DNA of 64,000 nucleotides from Septoria linicola (Eukaryota > Ascomycota > Dothideomycetes > Mycosphaerellales > Mycosphaerellaceae), in assembly GCA_024114885.1 (NCBI GenBank), contig CP099425.1, positions 1-64,000 on the forward strand, written 5' to 3'. A program made the translations under genes and the position numbers. Below, in pieces: positions 46,201 to 59,300 of this stretch; the first letter of the stretch is position 1; each line of letters opens with the position of its first letter. Under the pieces are notes generated by a model. The model searched no databases. It was not told the DNA's origin and saw only the letters and a program-made list of their open reading frames with translations.

Positions 46201-46335
46201 CTATAGATATTAAAGAGTAGGTGTTTAGCGAAGCTAGCTTTATAAGCGTAGATAGTAACTTAGAAGTATTAGTATCGAAGAAGAGAGAGGCTGTTCCTAA
46301 GGAGATCTCTAAGGATATAGTAGAAGAGTAACGTC
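43240..46335 (+). pseudogene. Gypsy C ORF3, ~1,000-codon extra reading frame, unidentified
   Basis: A single plus-strand frame stays protein-like over about 3.1 kb if TAG/TAA are read as former Gln/Trp. The first third is charged and probably coiled coil (LLETL, KKRNLI, LRIEFRYE, LRNLR, NKYKGVFKESEPKD), the middle is Ser/Pro/Arg-rich (RNLRSNRRPSFSTPKGLS), and the last half is a mixed globular-looking region (IYEVGRSYLGPF, LLEAIRYKFIVYR, FDDKASSNYPNSF, VNVPTIYSVYLYYERILF). No signal peptide, transmembrane segment or retroviral-type envelope feature is apparent. It lies between pol and the polypurine tract, where extra ORFs of large Gypsy elements are found, and is present in all three copies (A split in three, D at 48835-51925). 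I do not recognise the family. Confidence 0.6.
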
Positions 46336-46370
46336 TAGTAAATAATAATTAGATCTAAGAAGATATTTTT

Positions 46371-46402
46371 AATAGTTATTATTAGAAAAGGTAACTATTT
46401 AA
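46371..46402. repeat. Near-palindromic motif, site 4 of Gypsy C
   Basis: AATAGTTATTATTAGAAAAGG then TAACTATTTAA between ORF3 and the polypurine tract. Counterparts: 61760-61788 (A) and 48761-48790 (D, which reads AATAGTTACC...GATAACTACT on the plus strand). Confidence 0.55.
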
Positions 46403-46504
46403 TAGGCCTCTAATTAAAAGTTTAATAGACTTTAATAGAAAAACTAACTAGTTTTAAGTAATTCTAAGTAAGATCTATAGGTAGTTAGGTGTCTAGTTAG
46501 ATAC

Positions 46505-46519
46505 TAAGAAAGGGAGGAT
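46505..46519 (+). other. Polypurine tract of Gypsy C
   Basis: AAGAAAGGGAGGA directly before the 3' LTR (LTR begins at 46520). This is the expected plus-strand primer site of an LTR retrotransposon and it has escaped mutation. Equivalent: AAGAAAGAGAGGA in A (61894-61907) and the complement at 48641-48655 in D. Confidence 0.8.
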
Positions 46520-46809
46520 TAGTAAGGTAAAGGCCTACCTATATACTATACTTAGTAGTTTTAGTATAAAAGTAAGGTAGTAGCTCGTTTCTAAGATAAG
46601 AATATTTACTCTACTTAATTAATTTAATATCCTATAGTCCTAGTATAGGCTCTTAGTCTTAGGACTACTAGTTTAAGCTCGTTTTAAGCTTATTACTACT
46701 AGTTAATATATATATTATAAGACTATTACTACCTAAATAGGTCTTGTTCTATAGCGACTACTCTTATACCTACCTAGAAGGTTAGTATTAGGGTAGTTAT
46801 TATCTATTA
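46520..46809 (+). repeat. 3' LTR of Gypsy C
   Basis: 290 bp including the 11-bp duplication shared with the 5' LTR of C. Followed by ATAG 46810-46813 and then ORF3 sequence of A. Confidence 0.92.
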
Positions 46810-46813
46810 ATAG

Positions 46814-48357
46814 TATTATCTCTAAAGTCTATTACTATATAATCGTTAGTAGTACTCTTAAAGAGGTCGATAATATCTAGGAGAAGAAGAAGATAGCTAA
46901 GAGCTACGCTTTAATTAATATTCTTTCGTACCTTAGCTAGCCTCTTTATAAAGAATATATAACTAAGATAGGTAATACTATAGGTTTAAAGCTACTAAAG
47001 ACAGCTAATATAATATATATCCTCTACTAGCGTATTATTTAGATAGGTAGTATAGCTGATCTCTAAGCCCTTATCGCCTAGAATACTTAAAACTAGACGT
47101 AGTTTAAGCTAGAAGCGAATACTTTCTTCTCTAAGCTAGTAGGACGCTCTTATTATAGTAAGAAGGGTACTAATACTTAGGAACTAGAGGACGATATTAA
47201 CGCTCTAATACGCGAGGTAGGAGGAAGCTATCTCGGACTCTTTTAGTTTACTATAACTAAAGTAGACTTGAAGGTTACTTCTAACGTTTATTAGAGGGCT
47301 TAGGAGCTCTTAGACTACGATAGTAATAAGAGTACCTAGACCGACTATAGTTTCCTCTTTTCTTCTTCTTCTACTAGAGGCCTATTTTAGATCCTAGACT
47401 CTTTACTCGAAGCTATATAGTATAAGTTTATAGTATATCGATAGTATAACACGGCTATTAGTTAGTATAGTTAGTCTTATAGTATATAGTACTTACTATC
47501 TTAATAGCTTCTTCGCTAGTATCCTCTACTATAGCTATATTAGCTAGTTACTACTCTATATACGACTATTAAATATATAGTCTACCTATCTACTACCTTT
47601 TATATCTTCGACGATAAGGCTAGTTCTAACTACCCTAATAGCTTCTAGTATATTATCTTAAACGAGAATATACTACTTAAGGAGAAAGGCCTTAACTAGG
47701 TTTAGTTTACGATCTCTCTAGACGATACTAGCGATAGAGGACGACTTTTACTAATCTCTAACGTAGCTAGTAACGAGCTCTTTAACCCTAAGGAGGCAAA
47801 GTAGCTAGTAAGGTATATTATCGCTAATAAGTAAAGCTATAGTATAGGCTTCGTCGAGACTATACCTCTAGTAATTACTAACGATATAAAAGCTAATCTT
47901 AAGCTTAGTTAGAAGAATCCTTATACTAATATAGGCTCGCTAGTTATTTTATACCTCTATATCCCTTAGTAGTATACTCGTATAGGCGAAGAGTATCGTA
48001 TAATTCTAATAGTATTTCTAGCCTACTCTAATAGTCGTACGTTAGATAAGCTACCTAATAGTAATTACGTTAACGTTCCTACGATCTATAACGTATATCT
48101 CTATCGTAAGTAGATACTCTTTATAGCTTCTAGTACTATATACTCTATACGAGCGATAAAACCTTTTACTATAGAGGTACTATTAACTAGCCTAGGCCCG
48201 ATTTCTAATACCTTAGTAGGCTAAGTTCTATAGGCGGATTAGATAGTAAGTATAGAAATAAAGAAGCTCTTTAGTATAAGTAAGGAGGAGTTTAAGATCT
48301 ATATAGCTAAATAGTAGACTATAGCTAAAGCTTAATTCGATACTACCTACGCTATAG
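46814..48357 (+). pseudogene. Gypsy A ORF3, middle part, degenerate
   Basis: Resumes the A frame cut at 25310; corresponds to about 44654-46195 of C with RIP-type differences. It is cut at CTAT 48358-48361 by Gypsy D. Confidence 0.6.
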
Positions 48358-48361
48358 CTAT

Positions 48362-48640
48362 TAATAGATAATAACTACTCTAATACTAACCTCCTAGGTA
48401 GGTATAAGAGTAGTCGCTATAGAATAAGACCTATTCAGAGAGTAATAGTCTTGTAATACGTATATTAACTAGTAGTAACGAGCTTAAACTAGTAGTCCTA
48501 AGACTAAGAGCCTATACTAGGACCGTAGGACATTAAATTAATTAAGTAGAGTAAATATTACTATCTTAGAAACGAGCTACTACCTTGCTTTTATACTAAA
48601 ACTACTAAGTACGGTATATAAGTAGGCCTTTACCTTACTA
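48362..48640 (-). repeat. 3' LTR of Gypsy D
   Basis: 279 bp, complement of TAGTAAGG...TCTATTA; next to it at 48641-48655 is the complement of the polypurine tract. Confidence 0.92.
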
Positions 48641-48834
48641 ATCCTCCCTTTCTTAGTATCTAACTAGACACCTAACTACTCGTAGATCTTACTTAGAATT
48701 GCTTAAAACTAGCTAGTCTTTCTATTAAAGTCTATTAAACTTTTAATTAGAGGCCTATTAAATAGTTACCTTTTCTAACGATAACTACTAAAAACACCTT
48801 CTTAGATTTAATTATTATTCGCTAGACGCTACTC

Positions 48835-51800
48835 TTCTACTATATCCTTAGAGATCTTCTTAGGAACAGCCTCTCTTTTCTTCGATACTAATACTTCTAA
48901 GTTACTATCTATACTTATAAAGCTAGCTTCGCTAAATACCTACTCTTTAATATCTATAGCCGTAGTATAGGTAGTATCGAATTAAGCTTTAGCCGTAGTC
49001 TACTACTTAGCTATATAGACCTTGAACTCCTCCTTACTTATACTAAAGAGCTTCTTTATTTCTATACTTACTACCTAATCTGTCTATAGAACTTAGCCTA
49101 CTAAGGTATTAGAAATCGAGCTAAGGCTAGTTAGAAGCACTTTAGTAGCGAAGGGTTTTATTACTCGCGTAGGGTATATAGTACTAGAAGCTATAAAGAG
49201 TATCCGCTCGCGATAGAGATATATACTATAGACTATAGGAACGTTAATATAATTACTATTAGGTAGCTTATCTAACGTGCGACTATTAGAATAGGCTAGA
49301 AATACTATCGGAATTATACGATACTCTTCGCCTATACGAGTATACTACTAAGAGATATAGGGGTACGAAATTACTAGCGAGCCCGTATTAGTATAAGGGT
49401 TCTTCTAACTAAACTTAAGATTAGCTTTTATTTCGTTAGTAATTACTAGAGGTATAGTCTCGACGAAGCCTATACTATAGCCTTACTTATTAGCGATAAT
49501 ACGCCTCGCTAGCTACTTTACCTCCTTAGAGTTAAAGAGCCTATTACTAATCGTGTCCGAGGTTAGTAAAAGTCGCCCTCTATCGCTAGTATCGTCTAGA
49601 GAGATCGTAAACTAAACCTAATTAAGGCCCTTCTCCTTAAGTAGTATATTCTTATTTAAGGCGATATACTAAAAGCCGTTAGAGTAGTTAGAACTAGCCT
49701 TATCGTCGAAGATATAAAAGGTAGTAGATAGGTAGGCTACGTACTTAATAGTCGTATACGGAGTAGTAACTAGCTAATATAGCTATAGTAGAGGATACTA
49801 GCGAAGAAGCTATTAGGATAGCGAGTACTATATACTACGAGACTAACTATACTAACTAATAGCCGTGTTATACTATCGATATACTATAAACTCATACTAT
49901 ATAGCTTCGAGTAAGGAGTCTAGGATCTAAAATAGGCCTCTAGTAGAAGGAGAAGAAAAGAGGAAACTATAATTAGTCTAGGTACTCTTATTACTATCGT
50001 AGTCTAAGAGCTCCTAAGCCCTCTAACAGACGTTAGAAGTAACCTTTAAGTCTACTTCGGTTACTATAAACTAAAAGGGTCTAAGATAGCTTCTACCTAC
50101 CTCGCGTATTAGGGCGTTAATATCGTTCTCTAGTTCCTAAGTATTAGTACTCTTCTTACTACGACGAAGGCGTCCTACTAGCTTAGAGAAGAAAGTATTC
50201 GCTTCTAGCTTAAACTACGTCTAGTTTTAAGTATTCTAGGCGATAAGAGCTTAGAGATTAGCTATACTACCTATCTAAACAATACGCTAGTAGAGAGTAT
50301 ACGTTACGTTAGCTATCTTCGGTAGCTTTAAACCTATAGTATTACCTATCTTAGCTATATATTCTTTATAAAGAGGCTAGCTAAGGTATAGAAGAATATT
50401 AATTAAAGCGTAGCTCTTAGCTACTTTCTTCTTCTCTTAGATATTATCGACTTCTTTAAAGGCTCTACTAACGATTATATAGTAGTAGACTTCAGAGGTA
50501 ATACTATCTTTTATATAAGCCTAGTAACGTAGATTAGGCTCCGAGTCGCTCTCTAGCTTAACTCCGCTATTATCTTCTAGCACGATTAGCGATAGGCGTT
50601 ATAGACCCGGTAGCGGCTCCGTCGTAGGTAAAACTTAGTCTTATATAGGATCGCTATTACCTAGAGTACTTAGTATAAGAGAAGTTTCGATCGAGTCGAT
50701 AATAGTTTCTTTAGCGCGAATTCTAGTAAGCCTTCTACTCTTACGAAAGACGGGCGTAGGCTTCTTCGTAGAGCTTAGTATTAACTTCTCTAACTAAGCT
50801 TTTAGCCTCTATATAGTACTAGGCGATATAGAACCTCTAAGACGAGGCTCTAGAGTCGTAAGCAAATTACCTTCTCTTTCTCCTTCTTAACTAGAGTTTC
50901 GAGTAGGACTAGATAAGGATAGGCCCTTAGGTATAGAGGAGAAGGGTCTTCTATTAGATCTTAGATTTCTAGGAGGAGGTAATAGTCTATAGGATATTAA
51001 GAGCTATTTCTCTACTACTAGGAATACGTAGGTCGGTTCTTCGAAGGTCTCTTCTTTAGTAAGCTTAACTATAAATCCGTATTAATCAAGTCTATAGCCC
51101 GCCTCTAGGCGCGCTTCTCTTATCTTATAGCTAAACACGTCGATCTATAAGAGCTCTACCTTAAACTTGTTCTAGTAGCGTCTTCTATCTAAGTTCGTAT
51201 TAATAAAGCCTAAGCCTTACGAGCTAGGAGTCTTCTTACTCTTCTATAGCTAAAAGTACTAGCTATAAGAGAATATGTTCGCTATCTACTAATAGAAACG
51301 ATCTTACTTTTACTACGCTAAGAAAACCTAGTCTTTAGGCTCGCTTTCTTTAAAGACGCCTTTATACTTATTTAACTATTAACGAAGGTTCCTAAGTATC
51401 TCTTTATTATATAAGACTTAGTTAAGGAAGAGGAAGTTCTACTTATACCTAAACTCTATACGTAGCTACTACTAAATCAAGTTTCTTTCCTTTACTAAGT
51501 CTCGGCCTTCTTAGCGTATCTTCTTTATATTATCGCGCTTTACGCTCTACGCGTTAAGGTACTTTAGTAAAATCTTAGCTAAGAGGCGTTTAAAGAAGTT
51601 AAATATACTGATCTTTATTCTATCGTTCGCTTCCTCGACTTACTTAAGTACTAAGTCGATACTCTTCTCTTATTCTTATAGAGTCTCTAGCGATAGAATA
51701 GCTTCGATAGCGTTATTAAGGTTCGTTATACTAGTAAGAGGTCCGCTTAAAGGCTAGAAGCTAACGATAGAGCTTTCGCGATTAATACGAGCGAGCGCTA

Positions 51801-51925
51801 TACCTTATATAGAACTTAAAGAAGCTATTTTTCGTCTTTTCTTTAGAGAATCTTATCTAGGTAGTTCTTATATAGGACTTCGAATAGGCGAGATAGAAGG
51901 CGAAAGCGCTAGTCTTAATAAGCGT
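48835..51925 (-). pseudogene. Gypsy D ORF3, degenerate
   Basis: Minus-strand counterpart of 43240-46335 with the same arrangement: coiled-coil-like N-terminal third, Ser/Pro/Arg-rich middle, globular C-terminal half. Preceded (on the minus strand) by the palindromic motif at 52331-52360. Function unknown. Confidence 0.6.
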
Positions 51926-53320
51926 TTAGGCGTTAAAGAACGCTAGAAAGGGGAAGTCTTATTCTTTATACGCGATAGAGAAAGAGAACGTCTTTAATTA
52001 GTCGTACTAGTAGCTTAGGGCGATATAAAGCGCGTAACTAATAATAAGTAACTCGAATAGCGAGGAGGGTCGAGCGCGTGACCGGTTATAGAGTTTTCTA
52101 TTATATTAGTTACCGCTTACGTATATAAATAGCTATATAGCGTTACTAGGTAGTAACGAAAGATAAGAATCGAACTTAATAGAAGCAAGGCTCTATAGTA
52201 ACTAATTAATAGTTAATAAGGAAGAAGAGATCGTTTAGAGCGTAAAAGTAGTCTAATTATATACCTTATCGTAGTAGCGTAACTACTATTAGGATCAGGG
52301 GTCTATACGCGAGGCTTAGTTATATAAGGTTTTAGTTATTATTTAAAAAGATAACTAAAAGTTTATTTTATCTTAACGCTTCCGTAGCTGTCGTATACTA
52401 CTAACGCTACTACTAACTACCGTAGTATATACCTTACTATCGCTAACGAGGACTAAGACTTAGATATCGTCGTCGTTACTCCTACTAACTTAAAAGAGTC
52501 TTATTTTTCGTATACCTAGTCGACTTACTAGATCGCGCTTTCTATATTATAAGAGACCGCTAGCGCTATAATTAATAGCTAGAAAGGAGCTATTAGAGCC
52601 GCTATCGCTAAAGATTTAAGCTTCTTCGCCTCTAGGTAGGCTAAAAAACCTTAAACTTTAAGAATTTCTTACTAGAAACTAATATTTTTAGTAATTCCTT
52701 TAGTTAGACGAAAATTAGTAGTAGAAAGGCTCTCGGGACAGAAAATTATTATCTTACTTACTAATTAGTAATAGAAAAGGGCTCTAGGAAGACAGATTAT
52801 AGTACTAACCTTAGAAATCGCTAGTAGAAAAGAGCTTTAGGAGTATAGATCTAGCTTAGATTTTAAGACCTAGTAGTAGAAAGTAGCTCGAGACAGCTAA
52901 CTTTTATAGCGATAGTAGGCTCGGGACTTAGAAAAAGGAGTAGGATAGTAGGTTAGCTAGTAGATATAAAGTCTATACTTAAAAGTTAAGCTTAGAAGAG
53001 TAACTAGCTATATAGATACTTATCTTAGCTATAGAAAACAGCGTTAGGATAGCTAGGATTAGCTAGATTCTTACTAATCTAGTAAAAGAGGAGCTTAGGA
53101 AGCTTAGATTAGAGCTCGATAGTAGCTCTAGAAACAAAAGAAGTACTTAGGATAGCCAAGATTTAGCTAGATTTATACTAGTCTAGTAAATTATAAGCTT
53201 AGGAAGCTCTAATTAGAGCTTAATAGTAGCTTTAGGATTAAAAGAAGCGCTTAGAAATACTAGATTAGAGCTCTAGGAATAAAAGAAGCGCTTAAGATAG
53301 TATAGACTTAGGAAGATTAG
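51926..53320. other. Gypsy D pol-ORF3 spacer
   Basis: Counterpart of 22531-23889. About 53060-53330 holds the ~60-bp imperfect repeats on the minus strand. No supported frame. Confidence 0.55.
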
Positions 53321-56300
53321 CTCTTTTATAGTAGAGGCTAGGCTTTAGTAGCTAGATCTTAGCTTATACCTCTAATTAAGTATCGCCTATCGAATTTCTA
53401 CTTCTTTAGCTCTACTAGGCTAGCTTTAGCCTTTAGCTTACTAAGTCTTCTACTTCTTCTTTAAGCTCCGTTAGTAGCTAGCGTATATAACTCTTCCTTT
53501 CTTCTTAAGTTATTACTAATAGCTTACTAATAAAGATCTATAGATACTTATATCTAGGTAGAAGTCCTAGTTCTATAACCTTCTCTATCGGTAGTAGTAC
53601 TTCTTCTAGTTTAACCTAATCTAGAACTAGCTTTAGGTTTTCTTATAGAAAGGTATATTTCTTAAGGTCTATTCTCTTATAGATATACTCTCGTTTTAAG
53701 CTATCTAGTTCCTTAAGCTTATACGATATACCTTCCTATAACACTTTAGATATCTTAAAAGGGCCTTCCTATCTAAACGTAAGCTTATAGGAGAAGCTAG
53801 TTTTTAACTTAGAGTAGTATACTAATACGAGATCTCTTTCCTTTAGTATAGTAAGGTCTATATAGCGATGTTTATCGAAGTACGCTTTGTTCTATTCTCG
53901 GAGACGCTATTAACGTAGTCGTCCTTCTTCTATAGTCGTTTCTATAGCTTCTAGGGCTTGAGCTCGAATCGTAAGAAGCTCTACTCTAGTCTTAACCTTA
54001 CCCTAATCTATAATCCGGAAGGTATAGTGTTCTAGCTTAATTAGTAGTACTACGTTACGCCTAATTATTACTTTCGATAGCGTTAGGCCGGTAGTAGAGA
54101 CTATTATCGTTCTCTCTACCTATAGAACTACTAGAATATAGTTACGAATTATATAAAGGCCGCCGTTAGAGAGCTTTAAGTAAGCGTCTAATATCGTCTT
54201 GTAGCCGACTTTAATAATAGCGTTAGACTAAGAGTAGTATAGCGAAATGTTAATATGTTTAATACTATACGATAGTAGTAGCTTCTCTACGTTACTAAGG
54301 TTAGTCTTATAGTTGTCGAGGATAACTTCTATAGTAGTACCCTACTAGTAAAAGATCTCTTCCTATATAAACCTTACCGTCTATACTAAAAAGATACTCT
54401 TTACTAGGTACTAGAATATACGTGCTTCCGGCTAGCGCGATAGAGATTCGCGTATAACTATTAATAAACAGTTCTTCGAGATATATAAGCTATCGATATA
54501 CTACCTCTAGCCGACCGTAACTTAGAGCGGGATTTATAGTTCTCTAGGTACCTATCGTCTATACTAAAGACTATAAATAGTATACTACTAAACAGCGAGT
54601 AAGATTTAAGCCTAGACTCTATCCTACTACTATCGTTTCTAGATAAGATTATATGTCTGTTTAGCGCTACGATAACCGTTCTTATAATAGTATGCCTTAA
54701 TAATACAAGCTCGTACTTTAGATTTATCGATAACTCGCTATAGGGGTCTAGCTACTCGCTCTTAGTACTAGAGCTAGTTATTCTTAATATAAAATAGCCG
54801 ACACTTCTTTCTTAGCCGCTTGTACTCGTTATTAGAAACTCCCTTAGGCCTTTATATTCGTATAAGTACGAAAGTAATATTTATTAACTTCTAAGAGTAG
54901 ATCCTATTAATTATAGGTAGCTCGCCCTAGATTACCTATATAGAGAAAGCGTTAACGTAAAAGGTATCGAAGAATTGCTCGTTAATTATTAGATCTACGT
55001 CTTCTTCCTACTCTATAGCCTCTATATCTTTAGGCGTAGTAGGCTTCCTTAATAACGAATCTAGAGCTATATACTTCTTACTAGGAACATATATAACGTT
55101 GAAGTCAAAGAGGTAGATCTATACTAGCTAGCGCGTTATTACTATATTCGGCAAATTAGAGGTAGCCTTATTAAGCTAGTAAACGAGGGTATTTATATTA
55201 ATCTCTAGTTAGAAGTATACTCCGAATAGCTATAGTTTTAGCTTCTTTAATACCTTTAGTATACTAAGGTATTCGCGCTTTCTAGTATCGTACTTAACCT
55301 CTACTAGGTTAAATAGGCCGGACTTATATCGAACTAGATAGTAGAGAAGTAGCTCGTCTCGATTATATTAGGAAAGCGTATATCCTTAACCTTTACTACT
55401 CGAATCTATACCTACGACAATAAGTCCTACTCCTTCTCTAAAGTTAAGAGTAACTAGGGCTAGGGCTAAAACTAGTACCTTTAAGACGACGTCTTTAGCT
55501 AGTTAGTGTTCGGTAGTCTATTAAAACTTAGTATCCTTCTATAAGAGTTTAAATAGTAGAGTAAGGATAATCGTGAAACGTTTAACCTAGACGCGGTAGT
55601 ACGTAACTACGCTAAAGAAGATTCGAACCTTCTTCTAATTCTCTAGCGTTAGCTATTTCTTAATCTTTACTACTCTCGCGAAGTCTAGATAGCGACTATC
55701 GATACTAGTAAGGTAACTAACGATTACTAGTTGTTTGTAATAGAGCTATAGCTTATTAAAAGCTACCGTTATATTAGCTCGTTCTATATTATAGAGAACG
55801 TCGTCTATAGCTATAATATATTTAATAACGTAACGGTAGAGGCTAGGTTTAACCTCTTTACTATTATACTTCGTCTTAGGCCCTTTAATACTAATATTAT
55901 TAAGGAACGGCCGTGCCTTATACGAGACATACTCTATAAGTACTTAGTTAATAATACGAACGAACTAGGTAATAGAATTCGTAGCTCCTTATAGTAACGT
56001 AGTCTACCGTAATAGGCCTAGTAGCGAATTAAAGCCTATAAGATCTCTATAGGATTTATCGAGTAGAATTTAGTTATATCTAGAGAAGATATTAACTAAC
56101 GAGGCTAGCGCGTAACCGGCAAAGTCCTTAGAGAAACCCTTAGCGTCGAGTAGTAAGTTCGAATCTCTTACGGTAACTTGATTAAACTTCTAAGCTATAT
56201 TAATTAACTAATACTTCTTTAGCTTACCTACCTCTATCTTCTTACTAATAAGAAAGTACGGATTTCGATAGGTACTATAGTATAGCTTAAGAGTTCTAGC

Positions 56301-59300
56301 TTAGATTCGTTGTCTTAGTATGTCTTCTACGACGTACTATAGAGATAGGTTTAGCTTGAAGCCTAGATACTACTATAGCTCGTAAGGAACTGTCCGAATC
56401 TTCTATAGTAGAGTAATATTAGGATTAATTTAGCTTAAATACGTAAAGTCCTACGTAAAGGTAGCTTCTCGATTCCTTAGTATATAGTATAATAAATCTA
56501 GCTCCTTTAGTAGTAGTTCTATACTAGGTTTGAACTTTATAAGCTGTTTAGGCGTTAGGCGTAATCTAGGCTCGATCGTCGAGAACCTCTTAGTTAAGTA
56601 CTTACTATCGTAAGGTCTAGTACTAGGTAGTATAGCTACTTCCTTCTTAATACAAGTCTGTCGCTAGTCCTTTAATCCGCTAGGGTTTAAGCTATTAGTT
56701 ATAGTAATATCGGCATTTACTAGTTTAATCTTATTAGTAACTCGCTTATAAAGAGTATAGGTGCTAATATAACTATCTAGCTTCCGCTACCTCGTAGCCT
56801 CTTTATTACGAGCTCTCTCCGCTACTATATTAATAGCGGCCGAGATAACGTACGTCTCCTCGCTAAGCTCGTCGTCTACTTTATCGGAGATAACCTCGTC
56901 GTAGGGTCCAGGTTCTTAGATAGCTAGCTCCGCCTCTCTAATCTTCCTATAGGTAATTATTAAGTATTCGCCTCTATAATTCGAACCCTAGCTCGATTAA
57001 GACACTAGTATAGTATCTTTAAAACTATACCTAATACCCTAGTATAAGTCTCGCTCGCTAGTATAAGCTAGCTTAGCTTCGCTAGTAGCTAGTAAAAGCT
57101 TCTTAAGTCGGCTATTTTAGCTGAATTTAGCGACGTTACCTTTAACGGCCGCTACTACGAGATAGTTATACTATGTTTAAGTCTAGCTATAATTAACCTA
57201 TCTTGACAGTTCGAGCTACTATCGTAGAGAGGTACTTTGTCTAATTAAGTCCGCTATAAAATAGTTCTTAAAGTAAATTACCTTTATATATAATAACTAC
57301 TACGTAAGGTAGTTAAAGACTTGATTCTCTAGGAGTTTAGGGCTATCGGTAACCGTAAACGAACACTAGTACTAATCGCTTATCTATCTATACTACTAGT
57401 ATAGTTTGAAGTATAGTATAGGAGGTATAACGTAATTATCGTTTAAGAAGGTAACTATAGAACGTTCCGCTAGCTAACCCTCCTAAGTAGAGTTTTTACC
57501 TCTAACTACTAAACCTTATACGGAAAGGGTAGTAGAAGCTTGAAAAGCTTATAATCCCTCTCCCTACTCCTCGCTATTATAAGATCTAGAGTCCCTAACG
57601 GTATACTCTATATTCTTTAGCTAATAATTACTAAAAGTTAGAGTTCGGACACTAACTTCTATAGAATCTAGACGCGATATAAGTATTAGAGCCCCTACTA
57701 AACTCGTGCCGTCGACTAGAGCTAGTTCCTCGGCACTCTAGCTTTTCCTAGTACCTATTCTATAGTACGTATATTACTACAGCTATTAAAGCTAGTAAAT
57801 ATAATAATACGGCCGTCTAGAGTACTAATTAAGCCCTCCTACGAGCTATTATCGTAGTTCTTAGAAGCTAAGCGTACCTATCGTGCCTACGGTCGGCTAA
57901 GCAAGATCGGGCCGTTCGCTAGTAAGACTAGAAATAGTATCGTAACTCTTATACTAAAGGTATCGATTAACACCTCTAGGTAGTACCTAATGAAAGTAAC
58001 CTTACCTCCGACTCCTCCTATAGTAATATTACTAAGAGGGGTTATACCGACTTAAAGCTTTCGAATATGTTCGATCGGTATAATTATTAACTTAGCTCTC
58101 TCGTTAATTAAAGACTTATAAGCTATTATTCGAGGGCCGTACTTTGTAGGTACGTAGATACTTAGAATAATCTAATAGATATTATTAAAGGATAGAAGGA
58201 TATTATCTATTCGCTTATAAAGCTTAGAAGCGGGCCTAGGCTTAACTATATTAATCGCTATAGTAGTGACCTAGAAGGCCTTAATATCGGTCGCTAAAAT
58301 AGCTTTCGTTAGCTCCTCCTCTACCTACTCGCTAAAGGCTTTAGATAGTAAGGAATATACGCTAATCTTAGCTCTACTACCTCTATTCGTACGCTTCTTT
58401 ATATAGAGCTTGTTAAGCTTCTTACGTAGATCTATGTCGTTTAGAATACGACCCTATAAGGAATGCGACGCTCGCTCGCTATAGAGAATAATCTCTACTA
58501 AGCTTAACTAGACCTTAGATTCGAGTATTTTGTCTATCTAGAAGACGTTAGCGTTATTATTAGCGTATATAGCTCGAAGGTAATTGTCTATATACTTGGT
58601 CTTCGGAGGCTTCTTAGCCTTCTTTCGCTTTTAAGTATACGTAGAAGCGACTAGAACTAGTAGACCGTTTAGGTAGTCGTATATCTACTTATCCTCGATC
58701 TTATCGTTATTACGTCTCTAAGTTTAAGAATCCTCTAACTCTTCTATATACGTAAGGTAAGGAGCTAGCTAGTTTTTATCTTTAACCTCTTTAATATAAG
58801 AGTGACGATAAGCGTAGGTTCTTATAGCTATAGCCTAGGTCGTAATCCGCTTCTATACTCCTATTAACTATCCTCCGACTAGACGAGAAGGGTTTAGGTT
58901 CCGCTTTATCTTTACGCTATCTCTAGCTACGTAGGTACCGATTAGATCGTCCTAATCCTCCTAGGTAATAGAAGCGACTTGACCGATATTAATAGGACCG
59001 TTAATACTAGCTACCTTGTTCGCTATCCTCTACTAGCTCGCTCTTAGCGTTAATAAACAATCTATATTTTCAAGATCGATCTTCCTATAGCGCTACTCTA
59101 ATACTCCTATTAATACGAATAGCTTTAGTAGTTCCTTGTCCTAGTAGTACTATATCTTTTCCGTACCTAGGCGAGGTATTCTATAGTACATAATACTAGT
59201 CTTTAGATCTCTATATATTAAGCCCTTAGTCTCGAACTATTATAGGTACTCGTAGTTTGTAGCTATATAGCCTTCGAGCCTATATATCTAATAACCTGAA

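Larger units (their letters stand above)
25315..46809 (+). mobile_element. Gypsy-type element C, same family, inserted in ORF3 of A
   Basis: LTRs at 25315-25604 and 46520-46809, both 290 bp because both share the same 11-bp internal duplication (TTTAAGCTCGTTTTAAGC against TTTAAGCTCGTTACTAC in the others), which proves they belong to one insertion. Flanked by ATAG at 25311-25314 and 46810-46813. Removing the hAT and its 8-bp duplication leaves about 13.26 kb. Same orientation as A. Confidence 0.93.

Noticed and set aside
43240..46335. ORF3 as a retroviral-type envelope gene
   Set aside because: No signal peptide, long hydrophobic segment or furin-like site; the sequence looks like a soluble, partly coiled-coil protein.
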